Source: Burkholderiaceae bacterium
GTDB lineage: Bacteria > Pseudomonadota > Gammaproteobacteria > Burkholderiales > Burkholderiaceae_C
Assembly (NCBI GenBank): GCA_913776825.1
Contig: CAJYPV010000017.1
Span: 1-64,000 of the forward strand
Reading direction: 5' to 3'
Length of the DNA stretch: 64,000 nt
Shown here: positions 27,103 to 36,548 of the stretch, one piece after another
Layout: each line of letters starts with the position of its first letter
Numbering within the stretch: the stretch's first letter is position 1
The notes under the pieces: model-generated
What the model was told of the DNA's origin: nothing
The model's input: the letters and a program-made list of their open reading frames with translations, nothing else
The model's database searches: none
Translations under genes and position numbers: made by a program

Positions 27103-28521
27103 TCAGCCGCCGCGCGTGGCGGCATGCTGCGCCACGAATCGTCCCACCTTTTCCGTCGCCTCACGCAGGCCCTGAACCAGACGCGCATCGCCGGCCAGTT
27201 CGCCCCACAAGACCGGGTCCGCGGCGAAGGCTGCCACCGGATCGGCCGCCTCGCAGATCGCGTGCGCGGCGGCGGGGTCCATCGCCTGATCCTGGTAGGT
27301 ATAGGGAATCTGGCCCGCATGCCAGCGATGCAGGTAGGCCAGGAACAGCGCCGGCAGCACCGCCACGCTGGCGATCGATTCGCCACGCGCCAGCCGCTCA
27401 CGCACCGTCGGCGCGATGAAGCCCGGGATCTTGCTGAAGCCGTCCATCGCGACGCGCTGGTTGGTGTCCTCGATGGCCGGATTGCCGAAGCGCTCCAGCA
27501 CCACATCGCGGTAGGCGGCCAGATCGATGGGGCTGGGCGACAGCACGGGAATGGTGTCGTCGGTCACGTAGTCATACGCCAGTTGGCGGATGGCCGGATC
27601 CTGCGTGCCTTCATGGATGAAGCGATAGCCGACCAGCGTGCCGGCCCAGGCGATGCAGCTGTGGGTGGCATTGAGCAGCCGGATCTTCGCTTCTTCATAC
27701 GGCGCGACGGAGGTCACCAGCTCTGCGCCGACCTGCTCCCACGCCGGGCGACCATTGGCGAAGTGGTCCTCGATCACCCACTGGATGAAGCTTTCGCCCA
27801 TGACGGCCGCCCCATCCGCCCGGCCGGTCGCGGCCAGCACCCGCGCGGCGACCTCGGGCGTCGGGCGCGGCGTGATGCGGTCCACCATCGCATTCGGGCT
27901 GGTGGTGTGGGCCTCGATCCACGCGGCCAAGGCGTCATCGCCCAACGCGCGCACGAACTGCAGCAGGCCGCCGCGCACGCGATCGCCGTTGTGGCGCAGG
28001 TTGTCGCAGTTCAGCAGCGTCAGGGCGCCGGCGTCGGCTTCGCGACGCGCGCGCAGCAAGGTGGTCAGCGCGCCGTACAAGGTGCTGCCCGCACGACCGT
28101 CCCGCAGGGCCTGCAGGTCCGCCTGGAGATCGGGCGCCGCGGCCCAGTCCAGCTGATGCTGGCTGTCGAGGTAATAGCCCGCCTCGGTCACGGTGAACGA
28201 GATGATGCGGGTGCTGGGACGCACCGCGATCTCGATCAGGCCGGCCAGGTCCGGCGTGTGGCTCACCACGGTGCGGATCGACTCGATCCAGCTGTAGCGC
28301 CGCTCGCCCTGCGCCGAGACCGTCTCCAGCGTGTAGGCGCCGCCCTGGGCCTGCAGCGCGGCGATGGTCTCGGGCATGTCCGGCCGCAGATTGCCGCCCG
28401 CCAGCACCCAGCGGGTGTCGCCCAGCGCATGCAGGGCCTGCAGGTAGACGGCCTGGTGAGCGCGGTGGAAGGAACCCAGTCCCAGATGCAGGATGGTCAG
28501 AGTGTCTTGAGCGGTGGTCAT
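27103..28521 (-). CDS. dalD: polyol dehydrogenase, D-arabinitol 4-dehydrogenase / mannitol 2-dehydrogenase
   Basis: A 472-residue long-chain polyol dehydrogenase. It has the NAD site HLGLGSFHRAHQAVYL at the N-terminus, NCDNLRHNGDR near residue 190 and the catalytic K-x4-N-x2-H motif (Lys279, Asn284, His287 in KIRLLNATH). From memory of the family, the N-terminal region (GSFHRAHQA, AAGN-like GGNLRPDMPE, FTVTEAGYYL) is closest to D-arabinitol 4-dehydrogenase DalD. Related enzymes oxidise both D-arabitol to D-xylulose and D-mannitol to D-fructose. The adjacent fructokinase supports mannitol use. Lack of a nearby xylulokinase argues against arabitol alone. Confidence 0.85.
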   Translation of the reverse strand: MTTAQDTLTILHLGLGSFHRAHQAVYLQALHALGDTRWVLAGGNLRPDMPETIAALQAQGGAYTLETVSAQGERRYSWIESIRTVVSHTPDLAGLIEIAVRPSTRIISFTVTEAGYYLDSQHQLDWAAAPDLQADLQALRDGRAGSTLYGALTTLLRARREADAGALTLLNCDNLRHNGDRVRGGLLQFVRALGDDALAAWIEAHTTSPNAMVDRITPRPTPEVAARVLAATGRADGAAVMGESFIQWVIEDHFANGRPAWEQVGAELVTSVAPYEEAKIRLLNATHSCIAWAGTLVGYRFIHEGTQDPAIRQLAYDYVTDDTIPVLSPSPIDLAAYRDVVLERFGNPAIEDTNQRVAMDGFSKIPGFIAPTVRERLARGESIASVAVLPALFLAYLHRWHAGQIPYTYQDQAMDPAAAHAICEAADPVAAFAADPVLWGELAGDARLVQGLREATEKVGRFVAQHAATRGG

Positions 28522-28597
28522 GGCGGGTCGAACAGCGGGTGAAGCAGGAAAGACAGGAGACGCGAAAGATCCAGAAGCGACGAGGGCGGCGCGGACG

Positions 28598-29647
28598 TCA
28601 GCGCGCAGCCGCCTGGGCTTGCACCACCCGGCCGGCGCTGTCGAACCAATGCGCGGCCTCGGCCGCGACATCGAGCGAGACGTCATCGCCCGGCTGCAGC
28701 CCGGTGCGCTCGCTCATGCGGGCGACCAGTTGCGCGCCTTCCTGGGTGCGCACATACAGCAGGGTTTCGGCGCCCAGCGACTCGACCAGCGAGACCTGAC
28801 CCGCGATCGCGCCCTGCCCCTTCGGCATCACGCTCACCGCCTCCGGACGCAGACCGATGGCGCCACCGGCGGCGGCCTGCGGACCGAGCTGCTGGACCGA
28901 ATCCGGCAGTTGCAGGCTGGGCACCACATTCATCTGCGGCGTGCCGATGAACTGGGCGACGAATTGATTGGCCGGCCGGTCGTACAGCTCCAGCGGCGTG
29001 CCGACCTGCTCGATCTGGCCATCCCGCAACACGACCACGCGATCGGCCAGGGTCATGGCCTCGACCTGGTCATGGGTCACATAGATCGTGGTGGCGCCGA
29101 GGTCGCGATGCAGCTTGGCGATCTCCACCCGGGTCTGGCCGCGCAGCGCGGCATCGAGGTTGGACAAGGGCTCATCGAACAGGAACACCTTCGGCGCCCG
29201 CACGATCGCGCGGCCGATCGCGACCCGCTGGCGCTGACCGCCGGAGAGCTCCTTCGGCGTGCGCTTCAGGTAGGCGGTGAGGTTGAGGATGTCCGCCGCG
29301 CGCTCGACCTTTTCCCGGATCACGGCGGGATCCACCTTCGCGAGCTTGAGCGCGAAGCTCATGTTCTCGAAGACGCTCATGTGCGGATACAGCGCATAGC
29401 TCTGGAACACCATCGCCAGGTCGCGCTTGCTGGAGGGCTGCTCGGTGATGTCGCGGCCATCGAGCATCAGCGTGCCGCCGTCGATGTCCTCCAGGCCGGC
29501 GATCAGTCGCAGCAGCGTGGATTTTCCGCAGCCCGAAGGCCCGACGAAAACGATGAATTCGCCCTTCTCGATCGAGAGGTCGATGCCCTTGATGGCGCGA
29601 TGCTGGGCAAAGAATTTTTCGATGCCGCGCAGTTCAAGATAGGCCAT
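28598..29647 (-). CDS. mtlK: polyol ABC transporter ATP-binding protein (MalK/MtlK type)
   Basis: A 349-residue ATPase. Walker A GPSGCGKST is at about residues 36-44, signature LSGGQRQRVAIGRA near 134-147, Walker B VFLFDEPLSNLD, and a C-terminal TOBE/MalK-like regulatory domain from about 235. It energises the two permeases encoded upstream in the same operon. AGGAG precedes the ATG. The 203-bp gap to the permease gene (29648-29850) holds short G/C-rich direct repeats (GGTGCGGGTGCGGGTGTGGG) and no gene. Confidence 0.9.
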   Translation of the reverse strand: MAYLELRGIEKFFAQHRAIKGIDLSIEKGEFIVFVGPSGCGKSTLLRLIAGLEDIDGGTLMLDGRDITEQPSSKRDLAMVFQSYALYPHMSVFENMSFALKLAKVDPAVIREKVERAADILNLTAYLKRTPKELSGGQRQRVAIGRAIVRAPKVFLFDEPLSNLDAALRGQTRVEIAKLHRDLGATTIYVTHDQVEAMTLADRVVVLRDGQIEQVGTPLELYDRPANQFVAQFIGTPQMNVVPSLQLPDSVQQLGPQAAAGGAIGLRPEAVSVMPKGQGAIAGQVSLVESLGAETLLYVRTQEGAQLVARMSERTGLQPGDDVSLDVAAEAAHWFDSAGRVVQAQAAAR

Positions 29648-29850
29648 GGTGGTGACTCCTGAAGTGGTGAGGCGCCGGGTGATGGCGGCACTCACGCGGG
29701 AACATGGAAACGCCGGGACCGTGGACGGTGGGACAGGGCCCGTGGGGTCGAACGGTCAAGGCGCCGGGACGGCAATGACTGGCAATGCAATGACAAGCGG
29801 GAACGACAGGTGCGGGTGCGGGTGTGGGTGCAGGACCGAACGGCGCGCGG

Positions 29851-30687
29851 TCACTTCACCGCGCCGAAGGTCAGCCCCTGGACCAACTGCTTCTGACTGA
29901 ACCATCCGAACACCACGATGGGTGCGATGGCCAGGAGGGACGCTGCGGACAGCTTGGCCCAGAACAGACCTTCCGGGCTGGAATACGAGGCGATCAAGGT
30001 GGCCAGGGTGCCGGCCTTCGCGGCGCTGAGGTTCAGGCTCCAGAAGGCCTCGTTCCACGACAGCACCAGGCACAGCAGGCCGGTCGAGGCCAGCCCGCCC
30101 ATGCCCAGCGGCAGCAGCACCAGACGCACTTCCTGCCACAGCGTGGTGCCGTCCATGCGGGCGGCTTCCAGGATCTCGGGCGGGATGTCCTTGAAGTGCG
30201 AATACAGCATCCAGACCATGATCGGCAGGTTGGACATCGCGAACACGATGATCAGCGCGAGCTGCGTGTCCAGCAGATGGCTCTTCTGCGCCAGCACATA
30301 GATCGGCACCAGCGCGCCCACCGCCGGCATCATCTTGGTGGAGAGCATCCACATCAGGATGTCGCGGGTGAAGCGACCGCGGTGAAAGGCCATCGCATAG
30401 GCCGCGGGCGCGGCCAGCAGCAGACCCAGCACCGTGGACAGCACGCTGGTGATGACCGAGTTCTTCGCATAGAGCAGGTAATCGCTGCGGGCCTGCACCT
30501 CGTGGAAGTTCTCCAGCGTGGGCGAGAAGATCAGCTGCGGCGGCACCGCGATGGCCTGCATCTCGGTCTTGAAGGCGGTGAGGAACAGCCAGGCCAGCGG
30601 GAAGAACAGCAGCAGCGCCACCGACCAGGCGGCGACGGTGCGCACCGCCAGAGCGGGCGAGAACGCGGAACGGCGTCGTGATGTCAT
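29851..30687 (-). CDS. mtlG: polyol ABC transporter permease 2 (MtlG type)
   Basis: A 278-residue inner-membrane permease with six predicted helices and the EAA loop EAARMDGTTLWQEVRLVLLPLG (about residues 175-195), which docks on the ATPase. It is of the MalG type, as in sorbitol/mannitol transporters. AGGAG before ATG 30687 overlaps the end of the preceding gene. It is 11 bp downstream of mtlF and certainly co-transcribed with it. Confidence 0.88.
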   Translation of the reverse strand: MTSRRRSAFSPALAVRTVAAWSVALLLFFPLAWLFLTAFKTEMQAIAVPPQLIFSPTLENFHEVQARSDYLLYAKNSVITSVLSTVLGLLLAAPAAYAMAFHRGRFTRDILMWMLSTKMMPAVGALVPIYVLAQKSHLLDTQLALIIVFAMSNLPIMVWMLYSHFKDIPPEILEAARMDGTTLWQEVRLVLLPLGMGGLASTGLLCLVLSWNEAFWSLNLSAAKAGTLATLIASYSSPEGLFWAKLSAASLLAIAPIVVFGWFSQKQLVQGLTFGAVK

Positions 30688-30698
30688 GCGGACGCTCC

Positions 30699-31631
30699 TT
30701 ATTTGTCGAGGTTCTTGCCGACCAGGCGGATCAGGAACAGCGAGGCCACATTGGCCAGCACCACCGCGAACAGCGCGCCGGCCGAGGCCACGCCCGCATC
30801 GAAATTCAGCAGCGCCTGCTTGAAGATCAGGAAGGTGACATTGGTGCTGGCATCGCCCGGCCCACCGGCGGTGGTGGTGTAGATCTCGGCGAAGACGCTC
30901 AGCAGGAAGATCATTTCGATCATCACCACCACCGCGATCGACCGGCCCAGATGCGGCAGATAGAGATAGCGCAGCTGCTGGGCATAGGTGGCGCCGTCCA
31001 TGCGCGCGGCTTCCAGCTGCTCGGTGTCCATGCTTTGCAGCGCGGTCATGAAGATCAGCGTCGCGAACGGCAGCCATTGCCAGGCCACCATCACGATGAC
31101 CGAGAACAGCGGATGGTCGGTGAGCCAATCCACCGGCTGGGCGCCGAAGAACATCCACACCTGGGCGAGCACGCCGTAGATGGGGTTCATCATCATGTTC
31201 TTCCACAGCAGCGCATTGACCGTGGGCATGACGAAGAACGGCGAGATCAACAGCACCCGCACGATGCCGCGACCGGGGAACGGATCGTTGATGAGCAGCG
31301 CGATGCCCACGCCGAACGCCACGGTGATCAGGATCACGCTGCCCAGCAGCAGCAGGGTGTTGATCACCGCCGTGCCGAAGGACGGATCGGTGACGAAGAA
31401 CTCGAAGTTCTCCAGCCCGGCGAAGCCCGTCTGGTCGGGCTGCATCAGGTTGTAGCGGATCAGCGAGAAATAAATCGTCATCCCGAGCGGCACGATCATC
31501 CAGAGGAAGAGCGTGCCGATCGCGGGCGTGAGCAGCAATCGAGGGATCAGGCGTTTCATCGGGGTTCCCGGGCGGGCGCGGGCACGCGGGGCCTCATCGG
31601 ACCCGGTCAGCGAAAGAGGGGCGGCAGACAT
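30699..31631 (-). CDS. mtlF: polyol ABC transporter permease 1 (MtlF type)
   Basis: A MalF-type permease of about 310 residues with six helices and the EAA loop EAARMDGATYAQQLRYLYLP. Two starts are possible: ATG 31631 (MSAAPLSL, used here) or ATG 31559 (MKRLIPRL), which would give 286 residues beginning just before the first helix. Neither has a strong ribosome-binding site. The 259-bp gap to the binding-protein gene (31632-31890) is GC-rich and I see no gene in it. It could hold an mRNA-processing hairpin, common after binding-protein genes. Confidence 0.85.
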   Translation of the reverse strand: MSAAPLSLTGSDEAPRARARPGTPMKRLIPRLLLTPAIGTLFLWMIVPLGMTIYFSLIRYNLMQPDQTGFAGLENFEFFVTDPSFGTAVINTLLLLGSVILITVAFGVGIALLINDPFPGRGIVRVLLISPFFVMPTVNALLWKNMMMNPIYGVLAQVWMFFGAQPVDWLTDHPLFSVIVMVAWQWLPFATLIFMTALQSMDTEQLEAARMDGATYAQQLRYLYLPHLGRSIAVVVMIEMIFLLSVFAEIYTTTAGGPGDASTNVTFLIFKQALLNFDAGVASAGALFAVVLANVASLFLIRLVGKNLDK

Positions 31632-31890
31632 GGGCGTGGCGGGCAGGGTGATGGCGGGACGACTCGAGCAGCGCTCGCACCGCCCGCCTCGGTGACTCGG
31701 CGCCACGGCGGCGACCGGCGCGCACCGCGGGGTGCGCGACGAGACGCCGACCGTGACGGTCCACAGGGGCCCGCGGTGCGCGCCGGCGAAGACCGCCGGA
31801 CGTGCGCCACGCGCCGGAGCCGGTCGAGCCCACGGGCGCGGGCGGCGACGCCCGGCATCCCGTGAGCCTCACGGCTCACCGCTCAGCGGC

Positions 31891-33222
31891 TCACTTGTAG
31901 TAGCCGCCCTTGCGCATCTCGCGGTCGGCAGTGACCTGACCGGCCTTGAGGGCCGCATCGACGGTGGTCCGTCCGGCCAGGGCCGAGCTCATCTGCTGAC
32001 CGACGGCGATGCCGATGGCCTGGAATTCCGGGATGGCCGCGAACTGCACGCCCACATACGGGCTCTTGGGCAGGGTCGAATCGGTCGGGTTGGCCGAATC
32101 GATCGCGGTCTTCTCAGCGGCGGCGAAGCGGGCCGCCTTCTGGAATTCCGGATTGGCGTAGGTGCTCTTGCGGGTGCCGGTCGGCACATTGGCCCAGCCG
32201 TTGGTCTTGGCGACCAGCTGGATGTACTCCTTGCTGGTCGACCAGTTGATGAACTTCTGCGCCGCCGCGACCTTTTGCGATCCGGCCGGGATGGCCAGGT
32301 TCCAGGACCACAGCCAGTTCGCGCCCTTGGGCGTGTTCATCGTCGGCGCCTGGGCGAAGGCCATCTGGGCCGCCACCTTGGATTGCTTCGGATCGGACAC
32401 GAACGAGGCGGCGATGGTGGCATCCACCCACATGCCGCACTTGCCCGAGTTGGTCAGCGCCAGGATCTCGTTGAAGCTGTTGGCCGAGGAGCCGGGCGGG
32501 CCGTAGTTCTTCAGCAGGTCCACATAGAAGTTGACCGCTTCCTTCCAGGGCTTGGATTCCAGCTGCGGCTTCCATTGCATGTCGAACCACTGGCCGCCGA
32601 AGGTGTTCACCATCGTGGTGATGAAGGCCATGTTGTCGCCCCAGCCCGGCTTGCCGCGCAGGCAGATGCCGTAGACGCCGTTCTTCGGGTCGTGGATCTT
32701 GGCGGCCAGGTCCTTGATCTGCGGCCAGGTGGGCCGCTCGGGCACCTGCACGCCGACCTTGTCGGCCAGGTCCTTGCGGTACATGAGCATCGAGCTCTCC
32801 GCATAGAACGGCGCGGCGTACAGCTTGCCGTCGACCGACAGGCCGCTGCGCACGGCGGGCAGCAGATCGTCGACGTCATAGGCGGCATCGGTCTTGAGCT
32901 CCTGCAGCCAGCCCTTCTTGCCCCAGATCGGCGCCTCGTACAGACCGATGGTCATGACGTCGAACTGGCCGCCCTTGGTGGCGATGTCGGTCGTCACGCG
33001 CTGGCGCAGCACGCCTTCTTCCAGCGTGACCCACTTCAGCTTGATGTCGGGATTGGCCTGCTCGAACTGCTTGCTGAGCTTCTGCATCTCGATCATGTGG
33101 CCGTTGTTGACGGTGGCGATGACGAGTTCCGTCTGCGCCTGGGCCAGGCCGCTGAAGGACATCGCGACCAAGGCGGCCGCAGCCGCGAGACGGACCGGCG
33201 CGACAAGAGGGGAAGCGGGCAT
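31891..33222 (-). CDS. mtlE: polyol ABC transporter substrate-binding protein (MtlE/SmoE type)
   Basis: A 443-residue periplasmic binding protein of the SBP_bac_1 family. A Sec signal peptide ends near residue 29 (LAQAQTELVIATVNN). The sequence is typical of sorbitol/mannitol binding proteins (FDVMTIGLYEAPIWGKKGWL, YGICLRGKPGWGDNM). AGGAGACTTCG before ATG 33222 gives a strong start. It is the first gene of the operon mtlE-F-G-K-dehydrogenase-regulator-kinase, so the promoter lies in 33223-33600. Confidence 0.88.
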   Translation of the reverse strand: MPASPLVAPVRLAAAAALVAMSFSGLAQAQTELVIATVNNGHMIEMQKLSKQFEQANPDIKLKWVTLEEGVLRQRVTTDIATKGGQFDVMTIGLYEAPIWGKKGWLQELKTDAAYDVDDLLPAVRSGLSVDGKLYAAPFYAESSMLMYRKDLADKVGVQVPERPTWPQIKDLAAKIHDPKNGVYGICLRGKPGWGDNMAFITTMVNTFGGQWFDMQWKPQLESKPWKEAVNFYVDLLKNYGPPGSSANSFNEILALTNSGKCGMWVDATIAASFVSDPKQSKVAAQMAFAQAPTMNTPKGANWLWSWNLAIPAGSQKVAAAQKFINWSTSKEYIQLVAKTNGWANVPTGTRKSTYANPEFQKAARFAAAEKTAIDSANPTDSTLPKSPYVGVQFAAIPEFQAIGIAVGQQMSSALAGRTTVDAALKAGQVTADREMRKGGYYK

Positions 33223-33601
33223 CGAAGTCTCCTGTTTGTAGGTATGAGGCCAGGCCCGGATGCGCGGACCTGGAAGCTCGAAACGATACCGATCCGGAAA
33301 TTCGGGGTTGGTACCTGATGGGCGAGCGACGATACTCTTTTGCATCATCGACCTAGTGTTAATACCTAAACGGTATCAATTTCGTACGCACCGAAAGGCA
33401 AATCGCAGGCCATCCCGGCGCGGTGTGGAAGGAAGAGCGCACAACCGGGGGGCAGGACTTGCGTGCGTGGTCGCTGAGCGCGCGGAGTTGCCGCAGAGCG
33501 CCATCTCATGCGCCGCCGATGTGAGGTCAGCGCCATCCATCGGGCGATCGCGAACGGATCAACGGCCTGGCGCCGTCCCGTCCGCGTCAGCCGCGTGCAC
33601 G
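33223..33601. other. 379-bp promoter region of the polyol operon
   Basis: No gene is visible. The stretch from about 33275 to 33400 is unusually AT-rich for this genome and contains several GATACC/GGTATC-like half sites (33283, 33309, 33362-33377). On the minus strand TTGATA at about 33375 is a plausible -35 element. Nothing identifiable lies at 33400-33601. Confidence 0.5.
33362..33376. promoter_or_regulatory. inverted repeat ATACC-N5-GGTAT, candidate operator of the polyol operon
   Basis: ATACC (33362-33366), TAAAC spacer, GGTAT (33372-33376), 140 bp upstream of mtlE. It overlaps the best -35 candidate. The AraC-type regulator in the operon is the natural candidate to bind it. This is inference. 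Confidence 0.42.
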
Positions 33602-36229
33602 TCACGCGCGTGGTGCCGCCTCGTTCGCGCCGGCCGGGCCCGTGGCGCCGGTGGCAGCCATCGCTTCTCCAACCTGCCGCAGATTCACATCGAGCTGATT
33701 GAGCGGGATCGCGATGTCGGCGGCCTTGAAGGCGGCGAGCAGCCGCACCAGCAGCTCGCTGCGCACATCCATCCAGTGATCGAAATCGGGCGTCCAGACC
33801 CGCAGCGAGAAATCCATCGAGCTCGGCGCCAGCCCCATGAACAGGGCCACCGGCGCCGGATCGTTCGCGACGCCGGGCGAGCCCGTCGCCACCGACTGCA
33901 GGATGCGCAGCACGCTGCTGACGTCGGACCCGTAACTCACGCTGATCGGCAGCTCGATGCGGCGACGGCGGTCGAACAGGGTCCAGTTCTTGAGGTTGCC
34001 GCCCAGCAGCGCGCTGTTGGGCACCACCACGTCGGCGCCGTCGGAGGTGCGCAGCACCGTGGCCCGCAGGCCGATCTGGCGTACTCGGCCGGGGATGTCG
34101 CCGATCTCGATCATGTCGCCCGGCTGGATCGGCCGTTCAAACATCAGCACCAGGCCCGACACGAAGTTGCTGACGATGCCCTGCAGGCCAAAGCCGATGC
34201 CCACGCCCAACGCGCCGAACACCAGCGCCAGCTGGCTCACCTTGAAGCCGGCGGCCGACAGCGCCACCATGAAGCCCAGCAACAGCACCGCGTAATAGCT
34301 CAGCGAGGCGATGCTGTTGCCCGCGCCGCGCGGCAGCGCCGGGCTGTCGTTCAGACGGTTGCGCAGCACGGCCCGCACCAGTTGCGCGCTGATGGCCGCG
34401 ACGGCCACCGACAGCGCGAACACCAGCAGGTCGCCCAGGCTCACCGAAATCTCACCGACCTCGATGCGCAGCGCCAGCACGGTCTCCACCGCCGATTGCA
34501 CCGGACGCTGCACCCGCATGACGCCGGCGGCATAGACCAGCCAGCCCAGGTTCACCGCCAGATGCAGCACCCGCCGGGTCACCCGGGTGATCTTCGGCAG
34601 ATGGCGACGCCAGCCCATCGATGACGTCAGCACGCCTGCGGTCGCGCCGGATTCGACATCGGCACCGTGGGCCGATCCCGCCGCCAGCAAGCGCAGCAGC
34701 GCGATCACGACCGAGAGGCCCAGATGCAGCAGCAGGCCGAGGTAGGCGATGTCGAACAGGCCGTTGATCAGCGTCTGGCCCAGGGTCACATGCCCGGTGA
34801 GTTGCGCCAGCGCGCCCACGGCCAGCCCCGCGACCGCCGTCCATCCCCAGGCTCGATGGAGGGTGGACAGACGTCCCGCGCCCCATAGCGGGCCCGCATG
34901 CACCCGCCTCAGCGCCAGCCACAACCAGGCCATCGTGATGATCGCCAGCCCCATCAGCAGCACCCGATAGAGCAGCGCCTGATCGAGCGCGAGCAGGCAC
35001 AGCCACTTCAGCGCATACAGGCCGATGAAGGTCTGCGGCAGCGGGGACCCGCCGCGCAGCGGGCTGACCGGCAGCAGACGCAGCGCGGGGACGAGCGCGA
35101 TCAGCAGCGCGAGCTCGCGCGTCATCAGCGGCGCGTCGGTGCGCAGCGGCAAGGTGACCAGCATGCCCAGCAACAGCCAGGCGGACAGCGGCCGGCTGAG
35201 CAGCCGATGCACGCACAAGGCCGGCTCGGGCGGCGGAGACCGCGACGCCTGACCCACGCCATCAGCGCCACCCTCCACATCGGCCCTCTCCGCCACATCG
35301 GCCTCGTCGATGCCAGCGGTGCGATCGATCCCGGCGCGACGCTCACGCCGCACGCGTGCCGCCGCCCACAGCATCAGCGCCAGCAGCATCAACTGCACGA
35401 CCGTGGTGGCCTGCACCTTCAGCGCGGCGGTCGTCAGATAGTCGCTCGCGAAATTCGCTTCCAGGTCCAGGCCCTGATCGGACAACGCCGTCGCGGACGC
35501 GGCCGACATCGGCGGGGTCGCGTCGGTCGACCAGAGCGGCGGCACCTCCCGCTGCAGCAGCCGTTGATCGGCCGCGCCGATCACCTCCTGCACGGCCTCC
35601 CGGCCGGTCTGGATGCGTTCGCCCAGTTCCCGGGCCTCCTGGCCCAGCGCGATCTGGTGAGCCAGCAGCGGCGCGACGCGCTGTTCGGCGTCGCCCAGAT
35701 CCTCCAGCAGCGCGCTGATGCGGTCGGCCATGGCGGCCGGCATCGGCGCCTGGCTGGTGAGCGTCACTTCCCACTGCCGACGCAGGCGCTCGAGCAGCGC
35801 CGCATCCTCGGCCAAGGGCGCGAGCCGGCGTGCGGCCAGCGCCTGCCATTCCTCGAACCGACGCTGGTCCAGCGCCCAGTAGCGATCCAGGCTTTCTAGC
35901 CGCATCACCGCCAGTTGGCGAATCTCCTGCGCGGTGTAGGTGCGCCGCTTGTCCTCCACCGACTTCGACAAGTCCGCCAGACCGGCGCTCAAGCCCGCAG
36001 AGGGATCGGAGCGCGCCAGCTGACGGCGGATGCGGTCCACCACCCACTGGTCCCGGTCGGCCTGGGTGAGGATCTCGGCCATCGGGATCGCATTCGCCTT
36101 CGAGGCCACCGCCGAGGCCGCGGTCGCCGGTGGATTCAAGGCAGCGGCCGAAGCGGCCATCGTCGTCGTCCATCCCGCGCAGAGGATCAGCAGTCCCAGC
36201 CATCGGCTCAGTTCATTGCGCACCGTCAT
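33602..36229 (-). CDS. second large MscS-family mechanosensitive channel (KefA/MscK-like)
   Basis: An 875-residue channel. A signal peptide ends near residue 30, followed by a helical periplasmic domain (about 50-240), a charged cytosolic loop (about 295-335, Arg/Asp/Glu-rich), many membrane helices, and the MscS core near residue 675 (GVGIGFGLQGIVSNF, ERPIQPGDMIEIGD, DVVVPNSALLGGN). AGGAGG upstream of ATG 36229 fixes the start. It is similar in architecture to, but divergent in sequence from, the channel at 6069. It should protect against osmotic downshock. It is a single-gene unit divergent from the chitinase. Confidence 0.88.
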   Translation of the reverse strand: MTVRNELSRWLGLLILCAGWTTTMAASAAALNPPATAASAVASKANAIPMAEILTQADRDQWVVDRIRRQLARSDPSAGLSAGLADLSKSVEDKRRTYTAQEIRQLAVMRLESLDRYWALDQRRFEEWQALAARRLAPLAEDAALLERLRRQWEVTLTSQAPMPAAMADRISALLEDLGDAEQRVAPLLAHQIALGQEARELGERIQTGREAVQEVIGAADQRLLQREVPPLWSTDATPPMSAASATALSDQGLDLEANFASDYLTTAALKVQATTVVQLMLLALMLWAAARVRRERRAGIDRTAGIDEADVAERADVEGGADGVGQASRSPPPEPALCVHRLLSRPLSAWLLLGMLVTLPLRTDAPLMTRELALLIALVPALRLLPVSPLRGGSPLPQTFIGLYALKWLCLLALDQALLYRVLLMGLAIITMAWLWLALRRVHAGPLWGAGRLSTLHRAWGWTAVAGLAVGALAQLTGHVTLGQTLINGLFDIAYLGLLLHLGLSVVIALLRLLAAGSAHGADVESGATAGVLTSSMGWRRHLPKITRVTRRVLHLAVNLGWLVYAAGVMRVQRPVQSAVETVLALRIEVGEISVSLGDLLVFALSVAVAAISAQLVRAVLRNRLNDSPALPRGAGNSIASLSYYAVLLLGFMVALSAAGFKVSQLALVFGALGVGIGFGLQGIVSNFVSGLVLMFERPIQPGDMIEIGDIPGRVRQIGLRATVLRTSDGADVVVPNSALLGGNLKNWTLFDRRRRIELPISVSYGSDVSSVLRILQSVATGSPGVANDPAPVALFMGLAPSSMDFSLRVWTPDFDHWMDVRSELLVRLLAAFKAADIAIPLNQLDVNLRQVGEAMAATGATGPAGANEAAPRA

Positions 36230-36361
36230 CTCATCGCCTCCTGGGCTCGGCCCGCTGGTGCGGACCCTGGAAAAGTGGGCGGGCCTCGCGGTGGAGACGC
36301 GACGCCCGTCGCTGCGCGGGCGATCGCCTCCGCCATGTCACTGCGTCGGGCATCAGTACGA

Positions 36362-36409
36362 CGGCATGGCGGCATGGCGGCATGGCGGCATGGCGGCATG
36401 GGGACATGG
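36362..36409. repeat. octanucleotide tandem repeat CGGCATGG, five copies plus one degenerate
   Basis: Five perfect CGGCATGG units run from 36362 to 36401, followed by GGACATGG. It begins 133 bp upstream of the mscS-like start and ends 360 bp upstream of the chitinase. A unit length that is not a multiple of three is typical of slippage-prone simple repeats. Confidence 0.92.
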
Positions 36410-36534
36410 ACGAAGGGACGGCGAGACACCGCGCTCGCGGCTGAGTGACGTGCGCCACCGAACGATTCTGCGGCTCGCGGCAACGCGCTGTTGCAGACGT
36501 TTCCCTGCGGTTGTCGCTGAAACCGGGGAAGCGG

Positions 36535-36548
36535 TGAAACCGCTTTCA
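36535..36548. promoter_or_regulatory. LacI/CcpA-type operator-like palindrome upstream of chitinase
   Basis: TGAAACCGCTTTCA has 5-bp arms (TGAAA/TTTCA) around CCGC and fits the general LacI-family consensus with central CG. It lies 221 bp before the chitinase start. No LacI-family regulator gene is in the window. Confidence 0.45.
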
